64,000 bases of DNA from Torymus aiolomorphi (Eukaryota > Arthropoda > Insecta > Hymenoptera > Torymidae). A program made the position numbers and the translations under genes. Every line of letters begins with the position of its first letter. Within the stretch, counting starts at the first letter, position 1. Of this stretch, positions 1-10,465 are shown one piece after another. Where the stretch lies: positions 61,957,975 to 62,021,974 of the forward strand of contig CM070877.1 in assembly GCA_036365515.1 (NCBI GenBank), written 5' to 3'. A model generated the notes under the pieces. That model did not search any database. It was given only the letters and a program-made list of their open reading frames with translations, and had not been told where the DNA came from.

Positions 1-515
1 TCATCCCATTCACATTTCTTTGTAGAAAAATTTTTTAAATATTCACACAACGGGTGGTGTGGTCTTTCTAATGAATCATTAGATTGCGGCGAGAAAGCTG
101 TAGTTTCAATTTTATCAAATTTAAACCTTTTAGTTATCTGTTTCATTATTTTACTCGTGAAATTTGCCCCTCTATCGGTTAGTACTATCTTTGGACATCC
201 AAATATACATATAAATCTTTTTATAAAAGCATCTGAAACCGATTCTGCTGTTTGATCTTTTAAACATACTAAAATTACAAATTTTGATAATTGATCCTGT
301 ATAGATAAAATATATTTATTATTATTTTTAGTAATGTTAAATGGTCCTACAATATCCATTGCGATTTTATCGAATGTTTTCCCCGGTGTATCTGTGATAA
401 TCATTGGTTGTTTAGTCTTTTTCCGCTTTAATTTATTTCTTTGACAATCTTCGCATTTTTTTATGTCTGATTTTAAGTTTTCCCAAAAATATTTTTCCTT
501 AAGTCTATTGTGTTC
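1..515 (-). pseudogene. Integrase catalytic core, frameshifted and truncated by the window edge
   Basis: Translating the minus strand gives a retroviral-type integrase core. The C-C half of the N-terminal zinc-binding motif (CEDCQ) is followed by the three acidic residues of the DDE triad: Asp at 354-356 (context MDIVGPF), Asp at 174-176 (LTDRGANF) and Glu at 66-68 (SLERPH), the last two 35 residues apart (DD35E). The frame differs from that of the upstream zinc-finger part, so a small indel near 505-515 separates them. The Gly that usually precedes Ser-Leu-Glu reads as Asp here. The C-terminal domain, any chromodomain and the 3' LTR would lie left of position 1. Integrase joins element DNA to the host chromosome. 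Confidence 0.88.
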
Positions 516-1068
516 TATTTACACCTGAATGTCCTCCCATCATAGAGGAGTGATACATGATAAAAATGTTATCCCTGTCTTCAATTTTTACATATTCAAT
601 ATTATTTAAACATATTATTACCTTTATATTTGTATTGCTAAATATTTCTTTTAATATTTCCTCTATTTCTAACCAACTTATATTTAAAATTTCTATATCC
701 CTAGAAATACTATAAATACATATATTCTTAGTAACTAATAATTCTTTTAATTGATTAAATAATTTCGCTAAATTTTCTTTTATTAATTTACATGATACGG
801 ACGTATCTATGTATAACATGAATAGTTTTTTATTCTCTATATTTATTATATCTATATTATCTTTTGTAAGTGATAGTTTTGGCTTTATGTTTTTACTTTT
901 GATTAATAATTCAGTATTTTTATCTAATGATTTTCCTTTTACATTTATTAAATGAACAATGTTATCATTTCTAAATTGTATAGAATTTTTGGAATAAATG
1001 ATATTATTAATTTCCGGTATATTTTCTTTGTTTTCCTCAATTTTCTCTTCTTTTCTACCCGTAGTCAT
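505..1068 (-). pseudogene. Spacer between RNase H and integrase, with integrase zinc-finger start
   Basis: 187 codons, mostly low-complexity Lys/Asn/Ile sequence, ending in the His-His half of the HHCC zinc-binding domain (YHSSMMGGHSGVNRTQ). It starts inside the ATGA overlap with the end of the RT-RNase H frame (1065-1068). The stop at 505 cuts the domain in half; the Cys pair is found in another frame further left, so this is the upstream part of a frameshifted integrase rather than a separate gene. The low-complexity body resembles the poorly conserved linker that many gypsy-clade elements have between RNase H and integrase. Confidence 0.75.
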
Positions 1069-2738
1069 TTTTTGTCATTTTTCCTAGGTCTGCCCCTTTT
1101 TCCCTTAATTTTCTGTCTATCTTCATTCATTACTTTGATTTTGTCCTCATTACTAAGAATTCTCGGTTGTTCGTTATTTTTATTTAATATTTTCTTATTT
1201 TGTGCTCTGGTAATAACAAATATCTCTACTGGATTTCTAGATAGAGTATCTGCATTTGCGTTCTGTTTTCCTGGTTTGTATACGATATCAAATTTATAAT
1301 CTGATAGTTTTAGTCTCCATTTTTGGACTCTTGTATTATTATCAGCTGATCTTAACCATAACAGCGGTTTGTGATCAGTAACTATTGTGAATTTGTTTCC
1401 ATATATGTAATTTTTAAACGTTTTTATGGCAAAAATTATTGCCAATGCTTCCTTTTCATAGGTGTAATATTTAGTTTCCGCTTTATGTAGACTTCGTGAT
1501 GCGTAAGCTATCGCTGGGTCTTTGACAATTTTTCCTTGCGACAAAACTGCACCTAAAGCAGAATTCGAAGCATCTGTTGTAATAATGAATGGCTCATCAA
1601 AACGTGCATATTCTAACATTGGTGCTGTGCATAATAATTCTTTAATTTCCTCAAAGGCTTTTTGTTGGTATTTTTCCCAATGAAACTTCACGTCTTTTTC
1701 TAGCAATATATTTAAGAGTTTTGTTACTTTTGCGTAATTTTTTATAAATCTTCTATAGTAACCTGAAAGCCCTAGAAACTCTCTAATATTTTTAACATTT
1801 TTCGGTGTAGACAATTTCTTTACTGCTTCTATTTTCTTTGGATCAGGTTTTATTCCGTGTTCACTAATAATGTGACCTAAATAACATACTTCTTCTTTAA
1901 AAAATTCACATTTTTCTGGTTCTAATGTTAAATTCGCTTCTCGTAATTTTTGTGCAACTGTATTGAATCTTTCGTTGGCTTCTGTCATAGTTTCGCCAAA
2001 AATAATTATATCGTCGATGAATACGAAGCATATCTTACCAATTAAATCTCCTAAGACTGTATTTAAAACTCTTTGAAATGTACGCGGTGAGTTTCTCAAT
2101 CCGAAAGGTAATACTCGAAATTCAAAACGTCCCAATGGATTGATGCTAAATTCAGTTTTATGTATATCACTTGGTTTCATAGGAATTTGGTAAAATCCCG
2201 ACTTTAAATCTATAACGTGATAAAACTTAGTTTTTCCCAATTGATCAAATATTTCTGTAATGTTTGGGAGTAAATATGGATCTGGAACTGTCTTTTCATT
2301 TAGTTTTCTGTAATCTGTTACTAAACGCCATCGTTTTTTTCCGTCTGCTAACTGTTTTTTTGCTACAATCCATGCTGGAGCATTAAAAGCACTTTTTGAG
2401 TTTCGAACTAGGTCATTTGTTATTAATTTTTGAGTTTCTTTTATCACGATTTCTTTTAATTTATGAGGTAAAGGAAATTGCTTTACGTATACGGGTTTAT
2501 CATCTGTTAAATTTATTTCATGTTGTTCTACACTACATGATCCTAAACTGTCTTCCTCTAGCCAAAATATATCCTTATTTTTCAATACTAGATCCTTAAT
2601 CATTGTTTTACTATTTTCAGGCAAGTTTTCGTAACATATTTTTTCTAATAATCTTTCTTCTCTATTATATTCTTTAAAATCTTGTACTGACTCATTTTTT
2701 CCTATAAAATTTATTGATACCAAATTTAAAATTTTCAT
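1065..2738 (-). CDS. pol: Reverse transcriptase-RNase H of the gypsy element
   Basis: 557 residues in one open frame, the best preserved part of the element. The RT domain spans about residues 85-260, with the catalytic Asp in VIDLKSGF (D177) and the FIDD box (240-243) preceded by LPFGLRNSP. An RNase H domain follows (about 380-500), with D389 (TTDAS), E430, D455 (VTDHKPL) and D497 (NADTLSR). The C-terminal tail (KGKRGRPRKNDKK) is basic and AT-hook-like. RT copies the element RNA into DNA in the cytoplasmic particle and RNase H removes the template. The 5' end overlaps another frame at 2692-2738, so the true start is uncertain; in gypsy elements this domain is normally made as part of Pol after frameshifting. 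Confidence 0.95.
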   Translation of the reverse strand: MKILNLVSINFIGKNESVQDFKEYNREERLLEKICYENLPENSKTMIKDLVLKNKDIFWLEEDSLGSCSVEQHEINLTDDKPVYVKQFPLPHKLKEIVIKETQKLITNDLVRNSKSAFNAPAWIVAKKQLADGKKRWRLVTDYRKLNEKTVPDPYLLPNITEIFDQLGKTKFYHVIDLKSGFYQIPMKPSDIHKTEFSINPLGRFEFRVLPFGLRNSPRTFQRVLNTVLGDLIGKICFVFIDDIIIFGETMTEANERFNTVAQKLREANLTLEPEKCEFFKEEVCYLGHIISEHGIKPDPKKIEAVKKLSTPKNVKNIREFLGLSGYYRRFIKNYAKVTKLLNILLEKDVKFHWEKYQQKAFEEIKELLCTAPMLEYARFDEPFIITTDASNSALGAVLSQGKIVKDPAIAYASRSLHKAETKYYTYEKEALAIIFAIKTFKNYIYGNKFTIVTDHKPLLWLRSADNNTRVQKWRLKLSDYKFDIVYKPGKQNANADTLSRNPVEIFVITRAQNKKILNKNNEQPRILSNEDKIKVMNEDRQKIKGKRGRPRKNDKK

Positions 2739-3051
2739 CTATGTTAAAGTCTTCTGTTATCTGAAAACCTTCAGGTAAATTGTCTATTTCATAAGATATA
2801 AAGCTATATTCTTTTTCATTTCCATAGAGTTTATTATAATCTTCTAAATCTACTTCAATCTTTTTATTCATTATTGTCAAAAATTGTTTATAATTTTTTG
2901 ATTCGATTTCCTCAAAATCGATTGCTTGGTTATTATTTTCAAAAGCAATATTAATATTATTTATTAATGACTTAATATTATTTTCGTCATTTTCCAAAAT
3001 TTTCTCATAATGTAAATCATTTATATTTTCTGGTAGAATTTCATTTAACAT
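2692..3051 (-). CDS. Pol linker between protease and reverse transcriptase
   Basis: 119 codons rich in Asn, Asp, Glu and Ile with no recognised domain. It lies between the protease and RT frames, overlaps the start of the RT frame by 47 bases, and is in a third frame. It is probably the non-conserved spacer that precedes RT in gypsy Pol, displaced by an indel. I do not recognise it as an independent gene. Confidence 0.5.
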   Translation of the reverse strand: MLNEILPENINDLHYEKILENDENNIKSLINNINIAFENNNQAIDFEEIESKNYKQFLTIMNKKIEVDLEDYNKLYGNEKEYSFISYEIDNLPEGFQITEDFNIDENFKFGINKFYRKK

Positions 3052-3163
3052 TTTTTTTTTAATCCTTTCCTTCTGCCTCTAATATTGAAATCGTATTTAA
3101 AATTTTCATAACTTCATCATATAATGTTATTTCTGAATTTATATTTACTTCATTTTTATTGAT

Positions 3164-3811
3164 TTACTCAGGTTCATAAGATATTAAACAAGATGATTTC
3201 TCCATTTCATCCTCAATTTGAAAATTTTCAGTTTTTTCGTTTATTTGTATTACTTGTTCACAATCCCTATGAATTACAGGTGTTGAATTTTGTTTTTCAT
3301 TCGTATCTTCCAACATTTTCTTTAAAAATTCCTTTTGTTCTATTGTTACTCTTGATTTGATTTCTTTATCCGTTTTTTGTAGGTTTTCAGTTACTATATT
3401 AAGATTATGATTTAGTTTATGGGCTGGTTTTAGCTTGATTTTATTATTATTTATTTGTAAATAACCCTCGTCTAGTTTTAATTTTTGTTCAGTAAGAATT
3501 TTAATTCCTAAAATTCCGTCGTAGGGTAGACAAAAATCTTCTGGTGCAACATGAAAATCAATATTTAGTCCATTGATTTTCATTTTTATTACTCCTAATG
3601 TCTCAATAGTTTTATCTGTGATACCGGATAAACGAATTTTCCTATTTTCCAAAATTATGTTAGAAGGTATTTGATTTCCTTTGATAATATTTAATTGAGC
3701 TCCACTATCTACGAGTAAATTACATATTTTATTTGTATAATGATTCTCTATTTCGATATACTGAAGTGAGTTTTCCAACTTCAGAAAATACATTGCAATC
3801 TTGGTCGCCAT
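3164..3811 (-). CDS. Retropepsin-type aspartic protease of the gypsy element
   Basis: 215 codons. The active-site signature LLVDSGAQ (catalytic Asp35) is followed after about 60 residues by the second conserved block (YDGILGIKIL), as expected for a retroviral-type aspartic protease that works as a homodimer. About 90 further residues are low-complexity and probably link to RT. The enzyme would cleave the Gag-Pol precursor. It stands in the same minus-strand order as its neighbours but in its own frame, and ends at a stop (3164) before the linker region, which suggests an indel between them. Confidence 0.88.
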   Translation of the reverse strand: MATKIAMYFLKLENSLQYIEIENHYTNKICNLLVDSGAQLNIIKGNQIPSNIILENRKIRLSGITDKTIETLGVIKMKINGLNIDFHVAPEDFCLPYDGILGIKILTEQKLKLDEGYLQINNNKIKLKPAHKLNHNLNIVTENLQKTDKEIKSRVTIEQKEFLKKMLEDTNEKQNSTPVIHRDCEQVIQINEKTENFQIEDEMEKSSCLISYEPE

Positions 3812-4118
3812 TATTCTTTCTTGTATTTTTTCCTTTTCAACACTATTTATTTCGGGTTCGTTAAAATTGATTTTGTTAACATTTTTTCTTCCAATTTGTT
3901 AGCTTCCTGATTTTCCTTCATATTTTCATTAATATCGCTAAAATTCTTTGTAATTAATAAATCAATGTCCGTATTTTTCCCTTTGTTGCGATTTATGTTT
4001 GTAATATTATCGCCATTAAATGTACTTATTTTAATATCTGCGTTATTTTCGAGTGGTTTTTTGTTAATCCTTCTAGTCCACTCATTTCCAGAAGAATTTG
4101 TTAGTTTTCCGAAGTTTG

Positions 4119-4420
4119 TTAATTAAGTACTGATCGCGACGCACATTCCTCAGTTGTGTGATTCGTGTTTTTACAAATCTTACAAAATTTATCTAATTTA
4201 TTTTGTAGCATCTTGATTTCATGGCAATTGTTTATTTGATGTCCATTTTTATTGCAAAAAGAGCATTTAATTTGTGCTGTCAGATTTTTTAATTTTCTAC
4301 AATCTTCCAATGTATGCCCGGTGAAATTACAATATTCGCATTTTATACTTTGTGTATTAAAGTTCCCCCGATAATTACTGTTTGAATTCCTTGAAAAATG
4401 ATTGCTGTTCTGTTATTTGT
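4119..4420 (-). pseudogene. gag: Gag zinc knuckles 10-12 (frameshifted continuation)
   Basis: Three further C-x2-C-x4-H-x4-C knuckles lie in a frame shifted by one from the preceding nine: CEYCNFTGHTLEDC, CSFCNKNGHQINNC and CKICKNTNHTTEEC. The first runs through the end of the previous reading frame, so a single-base indel near 4400-4420 explains the break. The frame ends at 4119 with a short Ser/Arg tail. Zinc knuckles of this type bind single-stranded nucleic acid and package the element RNA. Confidence 0.85.
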
Positions 4421-5341
4421 TCGGAAAAATCCATTCCTATTTTTATCTCGATGTTCATAGGATTTATTTAAGGCATTGTAATTGTCACTTCGGAATGTAC
4501 CTTCTTGGTTATTGCTTATTTTCCTACAAGTTTTTGCTGAGTGCGCCGGCATCTCGCAAAATTGACAAACTTCTTTATTCTGAGAGTTTTGTTGTCTATT
4601 TTGCATAATTAAAACTTTTAAGCTCTCGCAATCCGCGGTTTCGTGACCTTCATCCGCACATATCGCGCACCATATCGTTCCTTTGTTTATCGTGCAGTAT
4701 TTCATTAAATGCCCGAGGTTGTTGCACCTCTTACACAATGCTGACGGGCAATTTTTAGCTGTGTGTGACGCGCTGCCACAGGCGTCGCATACTTCCGTAA
4801 TTCTTACCGAATTATTGCACGTAAGCGGATCGTGTCCTCTTTCCTTACATCTCCAACACAGCTCGTATTCTGTAATAGTAGGACATTGCGTAACCTCGTG
4901 CCCCATATTTTGGCAGTATTGACAATGATTACTCTGCATCTTATTTAACTTACACGCATCTATTGAGTGGCCTTCCGTACTACACAATTTGCAAATTAAT
5001 TTTATTACATGCTTAGCTGTTCTGCAATGATATGATACATGCTCCTTACTTTTACAATAGACACATGAAGCTTTCATGCAAAATAATGCGTCGTGGTTTA
5101 TTTTCTTACATAATTGGCAAAAAACTTGTTTAATTGTGTTTGGAATTGGAGTTTCGAAATTAAACAATATGCTCGTAGTATCATTTCTTAAGCTATTTTG
5201 CTTTTTTAAGTTTAATTCTATTTCAATTGCTTTTTGTACTGCATTATCCATGTCTTGGTGTTCTCCGAGTTCGATTCTAATTTCTTGTTTTAATCCTTTT
5301 TTAAAACTACTGAGTATGTCGGTTTTTAATCAAGTTTTATA
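4343..5341 (-). CDS. gag: Gag nucleocapsid region with nine consecutive CCHC zinc knuckles
   Basis: Nine perfect C-x2-C-x4-H-x4-C motifs follow one another: CQLC, CVYC, CKLC, CQYC, CWRC, CDAC, CKRC, CAIC and CQFC, each completed by its His and last Cys. With the three after the frameshift the total is twelve. The frame is the same as the upstream capsid frame, from which it is separated only by two stop codons at 5342-5344 and 5333-5335; the residues between (ILSSFKKGLKQEI) look like normal Gag. The coding stretch is therefore one Gag gene with nonsense changes. Gypsy-type Gag proteins commonly carry none to three knuckles, so this count is unusual; cellular CNBP-type proteins carry about seven. 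Confidence 0.9.
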
Positions 5342-6385
5342 TTATGTTAATATTTCTCCTGTTACATTAGGTTCTAATTTTTTTAATTCTATTATTTGTG
5401 TACCCAACACTCGTAATTTGTTTGCAAAACATAGTACATCTTCATCTGATTTTTGAATTTGTTGTGTTAGTTTTCCGTATAATGAATGTATATTATCCGT
5501 TGATGGATATATTTTACGTATTGTTTTAATAAAAGTTTCAATACTTTCAATTTCTACATTTGCTAATGCTTCATAAATTTCTCCTTTGAACTTTATTTTG
5601 AGGATCTGTACTAGGTTCGATTCATCATTATTCGATATTATTCTTTTTGCTTGTTTTAATTTTTCTATATATTCCTCTAGTTGGGTATTTTTCCCGTCAA
5701 AATCCGGTACTAACTTTGCAACTTCTTTAAGTGGTAATTTTAATGCTTGATTTGCCATTTCTGGTTCGAGATTTATTAAATTTTCAATTATTGGAATTTC
5801 AGCCTGGTCGTTATTATTCAAATTGTTATCTCTGGCTAAAATCAAACTTTGTTCGTCTAGTATTCCTTCTATTTCCGTGTAGTCGTTTTGTCTGTCGTTT
5901 CCTAAAAGTGTTGAGTCGTCAAAAAACGTAAAATTCTGACTTGGTGTGTGAAAAGCAATCGGTGATAATATATATTGTTTTATTCCTGGAACTAAAAGAT
6001 CATTTGTATTTTCTGTAGATTTGTTGTCATCTATTAAGTTTTGTTTAGAGTCTGTAATGTTATCGTTTTGTTTTAAGTTAAATATAATTGGTGAGTCTGA
6101 CTTTTCTGATACGTTAAGATCTGTTTTTGAAGTCGTTAGACTTGAAGCTTTTTCCGTATTTTCTTCTGTTTTTGAGTGAATTGGCACGTTAACGTAAGTA
6201 TGCGATGAATTTTTAGGCAAGCTTATGCTAGGAGGTGACCTTTCTACTCTCGGTTTCCTTCCAAAAATATTAGCTTCTTTATTTATCTCGTTTACTTGTT
6301 TTTTAAGTTCTGGATTTCTTTGGGTAGTCCGTCTGGTTATAATCCCTTCGTTTCCCTTATTTCCTATACCTTTCTGATTTGACAT
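5342..6385 (-). CDS. gag: Gag matrix/capsid region of the gypsy element
   Basis: 347 codons from ATG to a stop at 5342. The first ~200 residues are Ser/Asn/Thr-rich and poorly conserved. The second part resembles insect gypsy capsid sequence, with the motif VPDFDGKNTQLEEYI (about residues 218-232) and a helical region around YGKLTQQIQKSDEDVLCFANKL. Gag builds the virus-like particle in the cytoplasm. The same frame continues past the stop into the zinc knuckles, so the stop is read as a nonsense mutation. The start codon lies about 145 bases from the edge of the neighbouring repeat. Confidence 0.85.
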   Translation of the reverse strand: MSNQKGIGNKGNEGIITRRTTQRNPELKKQVNEINKEANIFGRKPRVERSPPSISLPKNSSHTYVNVPIHSKTEENTEKASSLTTSKTDLNVSEKSDSPIIFNLKQNDNITDSKQNLIDDNKSTENTNDLLVPGIKQYILSPIAFHTPSQNFTFFDDSTLLGNDRQNDYTEIEGILDEQSLILARDNNLNNNDQAEIPIIENLINLEPEMANQALKLPLKEVAKLVPDFDGKNTQLEEYIEKLKQAKRIISNNDESNLVQILKIKFKGEIYEALANVEIESIETFIKTIRKIYPSTDNIHSLYGKLTQQIQKSDEDVLCFANKLRVLGTQIIELKKLEPNVTGEILT

Positions 6386-6530
6386 GACATATTACTTCTT
6401 TGTTTATACTATACGTAATATATCTTTTAAAATATGTTTTTATTATTAGTTCCACTATTTTTCTGTATATATTTTGTAATTGTTTATTTCACGATATAAT
6501 TTATTTATTTATTTGTCACTTTTATAAATT
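6386..6530 (-). other. AT-rich leader upstream of gypsy gag, no LTR recognised
   Basis: 145 bases, very AT-rich, between the Gag start and the start of the next repeat. A gypsy element should have a primer-binding site and the end of its 5' LTR here. I see neither with confidence, so the element appears to have lost its 5' LTR or been cut off by the neighbouring repeat. Confidence 0.45.
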
Positions 6531-6651
6531 TTGCTTCCTCCTAGAGGAAGCTTTGTGATAGTAATTTTTTGAGTGTTGTAAAAACATGTTATAATTATTC
6601 TCCGAGATGTTAGGAATCAAAATACATGGTTTTTGAAAAATGTCTGTATGG

Positions 6652-6714
<63 letters not shown>

Positions 6715-7520
6715 CGCCTGGATCTCAGCTTCTACTCGGTCGATTTTAACCGGAGAGTTCTCATTTTCTTCGTTTTTTTTGTGTGATGACGGGTCAAAAA
6801 TCCGTTTTTTGATTGGGTCGATGCGTTTTTGTTTTATTTCGAATTTTCAATTTTCTCAAAATTTATTTTTGCTTTTTTTTAATGATAGGTTCGAAATATT
6901 TTAATCGGATTGGTGGCATTCGAAAGAGCATAAAAAAACCTATATTTTCAAAAAAAATATTTTTCTAGCTATCACGGTTCTTTTGTTATTAACAAAAACG
7001 TGTTTTATTTTTAAAGACGTATAACTCCTAAACTGTCAATTTTTTCGAGAAAAATCATGATAGTGCAGAATATAAATAGCTATAATCTGTGAAAATTTGG
7101 AACCATTCTTTTGGTTAGTTTTTGAGAAAAAAAATGGAAAAATGAAAAAAACGAGTTTTCTATGTCCAACGATTACGGGAGTAAAATTGACTTAATCGTT
7201 TCAAAATTCCTCCTAGAGGTAGATTTTGGATAGTTCTCGGTCGAGTTCGTTAGAAAAAATGATTGGTCAATAAATTTCTGAGATATTTGAGGTTCAAATT
7301 TTTTTAACCTTTTTTTCAAATCGTAATTTCTCGAAAACGGCTCTATGTATCTGAATGGGGTGGGTAGCATTCGAAAGAGAATTAAAATACCTATATTTTC
7401 TAAAAAAATTATTTTTCTAGCTATTATGGTTCTTTAGTTATCAACAAAAACAAAAACATGTGCTTTTTTAATAGCTTATAACTCCCTAATGATGTTATCC
7501 TCTTTTTAAAAAATGATGGA
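6531..7520 (+). repeat. Dispersed TG-microsatellite repeat, copy 1
   Basis: From about 6531 the sequence is similar to 9140-10466 in the same order: an AGAAGCTTTGTGAT-like start, a TG tract, a block containing TCGATTTTAACCGGA, then blocks ending with CATTCGAAA and AATATAAATAGCT. The similarity is obvious by eye but diverged. No intact coding frame is present. It is an interspersed repeat of unknown class; only the TG tract differs strongly in length. Confidence 0.75.
6653..6710 (+). repeat. (TG)n microsatellite
   Basis: About 29 uninterrupted TG dinucleotides at a fixed place in the surrounding dispersed repeat. The second copy of the repeat carries an interrupted tract in the same place (about 9267-9366). 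Confidence 0.97.
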
Positions 7521-7860
7521 TGAAATCTGTCATCACAATAAGACTGTTTTGATTGGTTGTTGTACTCATTTGATTGGTTTATATAGTATCGGCGCCAAAA
7601 TATAGTATTATGTCTGAATTTTCAAGATTGAATTCTTGAGTTTAAGTATCCAAAACTGCTGAATAATTAAAATAGTATAAGAAAAATTTCATTATTTTAC
7701 TTATCAAACTTACATTATTATGGTAGAATTTAAACTCAAACAAACTTTTAAATTGAAACTAACTTGATCATGTTCATAACCTCAAAAACAAAAAAACAGT
7801 AGATAAATAATATGCGCGAAGTGCGTTGAATGTAACTAGTATATTATATCTTATATGTTA
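7521..7860. other. AT-rich non-coding stretch
   Basis: I see no coding frame, no inverted repeat and no match to other parts of the window here. Confidence 0.4.
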
Positions 7861-7877
7861 TATATGTATATATTACT

Positions 7878-8275
7878 TTTCAATAAGCACTCTTTACAAA
7901 TGGGAATAATTTTTTTCATGACTGTACAAATAATAATATTGTTAATATAAAATTTTCTACGAAAGTATAAAATAAGGCAAGTATAGACGTTTTTTCTACA
8001 TAATCTATAAAAAAACAACCCAATCTGTCTAGACCTTTTATTTATTCGAATCTCATCTATTCAATAAGCACTCTCTACAAATGGTAATCATTTTTTTCAT
8101 GATTGTACAAATAATAATAATATTGTTAATATAAAACTTTCTGCGAAAGTATAAAATAAGGCAAGTATAGACGTTTTTTCTGTATAATATCTATAAAATA
8201 AAATATAAAACTTTCTACGAAAGTATAAACTAAGGCAAGTATAGACGTTTTTTCTGTATAATCTATAAAATAATA
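7878..8275 (+). repeat. Short direct tandem duplication around TTCAATAAGCACTCT units
   Basis: A unit of about 130-140 bases beginning TTCAATAAGCACTCT and ending in GTATAGACGTTTTTTCT occurs at about 7878-8010 and 8061-8200. A third, shorter piece, starting at the TTTCTACGAAAGTATAAA part, follows at 8205-8275. The copies differ by scattered substitutions. Confidence 0.8.
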
Positions 8276-8575
8276 ATATTTATGATTTTTTAAAAGAAAT
8301 CAAATAAATACCAGTCAAAAAGTCTTTCACTTCTTTGAGTCATTGTATGCTGAACAAATTATATGTAAGCATTCAAATTGTTTACTGCAAATCAAACAAA
8401 CGAAAGTTGTGAAATCAATTATCGATAGTCAAGTAATGCAAACATCTCTCGGAAACAACTCTATGACTGTTTTCAGAAATGTATTCAAATTTGTTCATCC
8501 TTATATACAAATTAAACACAAGAAAGTACTGAAATCAATTTATTGTAGCCAAGTACCCATAAAATAACTTGACTG
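8205..8575 (+). repeat. Dispersed repeat shared with 30712-31070
   Basis: The stretch from TTTCTACGAAAGTATAAA to the end of a small frame at 8567 matches 30712-31070 in the same orientation and order, including ATCGATAGTCAAGTAATGC and AAACACAAGAAAGTACTGAA. Neither copy has a long open frame. It is an interspersed element fragment of unknown class. Confidence 0.8.
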
Positions 8576-9139
8576 ACATAATAGAACTTTTCGTACCTTG
8601 CGTGTAAAATTACATTTTATGTCCACGTTGTAACTTCAAAGATATTCAGTCAGTGGGCATAAAGTATTACTTAACGCCTAAGAGGCGCAATAGCTCACAT
8701 ACTCCTATACAAAACCTTACGCACTTTACGCCCGTATAGGTGAAAATTATTTTATAACTATTATGCTTTCTTTTCATTTCTAAAATTCATAAGAATTTTT
8801 TCAGATATTTACGAAAAGTGAAAGTTTTGAACTTTCTATAATATTACGCATCTTGGGAGGACAAGAGAAGTCTAGAGCTGCTCTAGCAGGGGTGGTTGTC
8901 CAATGTCCCACACATACTTGGCGGGCCCGACGGTTTGCAATTCAAGGTGTAGACATGGTCATTTGCATATAATATAAAGATCAGATAAAATGTATAAATG
9001 GGTTGCATTTACATATTAAATACTGATTCATGAATGTATCACTCTGTTTTTAAATTACTTACAGATTTAAATATTGAATTTTTTTTTGACATTTAATTTT
9101 CATTCTAAAATTTTGGGAAAACAGATTTTTTAAATGTAT
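8576..9139. other. Non-coding stretch without recognised features
   Basis: Mixed AT-rich sequence with a short GC-richer patch near 8870-8950. I find no open frame with a recognisable product and no clear repeat boundary. Confidence 0.4.
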
Positions 9140-9323
9140 TTCTAATTGCTTCCTCGTAGAAGAAGCTTTGTGATAATAATTTTTTGAGTTGTTGTAAAAA
9201 CATGTTGTAATGGTTTTTCGAGGTATTAGGAATCAAAATATATGGTTTTTGAAAAATGTGTATGGATGTGTGTGTCTGTGTGTGTGTGTATGTGTGTGTA
9301 TGTGTGTGTGTGTATGTGTGTGC

Positions 9324-9354
<31 letters not shown>

Positions 9355-10465
9355 GGTGTGTGTATGTATACCGTATTATCTCAGGATCTATTCGATCGAT
9401 TTTAACCGGACAGGTCTCATTTTTTTTGTGTGAATGGGGGAAGGGAATCCTCTTTTTGATTTGCCGATGGGTTTTTGTTTTATTTCGAATTTTCGATTTT
9501 CTCAAAATTCATTTTTACGTTTTTTTGAATGATAACATTGAGATATTTGGATGGGACAGATAGCATTCGAAATAACATTAAAATACCTATATTTTCTAAA
9601 AAAAAATTTCTGTAGCTATCACGGTTTTTTTCTTACTAACAAAAACGTGTTTTTTTTTTTTTTTAAGCTTATAACTCCTAAACTAAACCGTCAATTTTCT
9701 TGAGAAAAATCATGGTAATGTAGAATATAAATAGCTGTAATCTGTAAAAATTTGAATTCATTTTGTCGACTAGCTTAAAAAAAAGATGAATAAATGAAAA
9801 AAATGAGTTTTGTATGTCCAACAATTACGGGAGTAAAATTGGCTTAATCGCTTTGAAATTCCTTGTAGAGGTAGATTTTGGATAGCTCTCAGCTAAATTC
9901 TTTAGGCTAATGATTGGTCAATAAATTTCAGAGATATTTAAGGTTAAAATTTTGTTAACCTTTTTTTCAAAGAGCAATTTTTCAAGAACGGTTCGATGAA
10001 TCAGCTCCAAATTTATAGACAATTTTGTGTGTGATATAGATAATATATGGGCGAATTTTCATCAAGATTGGTCGATTACTTTTTGAGATATTTGATATTT
10101 AAAATTTTCGTATTTTGCAAAGTCATTTTCTTTATCGCATGATAACTAGAGAAAAAGAAATTAGTTTAATCATGTTGAAATTTTGTGGAGATGTAGAGTT
10201 TATATGTTTATCGTATAAGTTCTTTAGGTAAAAGAATTGTCTCATAATTTTTAGAGATATTTAAGGTTAAAATTTTTGTACGTATTTTTCAAAATCGTAA
10301 TTTCTCACTGACGACTTAATATATCAGTTTGAAATTTATAGACTATTTTGTATGCGATATAGGCAATACCTATGTAAAATTTCAGCCAGATTATATGGTT
10401 AGTTTTCGAGATATTTGATATTTAAAATTTTTGTATTTCTGGAAATGACTTTCTATGTCGCACAA
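9140..10465 (+). repeat. Dispersed TG-microsatellite repeat, copy 2 (left part)
   Basis: This is the second copy of the repeat at 6531-7520, longer at its right side. It has an interrupted TG tract (about 9267-9366) and successive similar blocks with TTTCGAGATATTTGA and GTTGAAATTTTGTGGAGATG-like wording, so it has an internal block-repeat character of its own. The copy is interrupted at 10466 by the TA-flanked element and resumes at 12512 with AACTAGAGTAAAA, which matches the internal block near 10149 (AACTAGAGAAAAA). That match gives the empty site for the insertion. Confidence 0.75.

Larger units (their letters stand above)
1..6385 (-). mobile_element. Ty3/gypsy LTR retrotransposon, decayed, cut by the left window edge
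   Basis: Reading right to left on the minus strand the order is Gag, zinc-knuckle nucleocapsid, aspartic protease, RT, RNase H, integrase. RT-RNase H before integrase is the Ty3/gypsy (Metaviridae) order. No LTR is recognised in the window: the 3' LTR lies beyond position 1, and the 145 bases upstream of Gag show no certain LTR end or primer-binding site before an unrelated repeat starts near 6531. The reading frame is broken at least by two stops (5342-5344 and 5333-5335), a frameshift near 4400-4420 and one near 505-515. The pol parts lie in several frames, so this copy is not competent as it stands. No env gene is visible. Positions 3812-4118 carry a Lys/Asn-rich stretch between Gag and protease without a long open frame. 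Confidence 0.93.

Noticed and set aside
6386..6530. Possible gypsy primer-binding site (TGGAACTAATAATA on the minus strand)
   Set aside because: No LTR end of CA form directly precedes it and I could not match it to a tRNA 3' end with confidence.
9210..9563. Cys/Val- and His/Thr-rich frames across the TG tract
   Set aside because: They are translations of a microsatellite in several frames.
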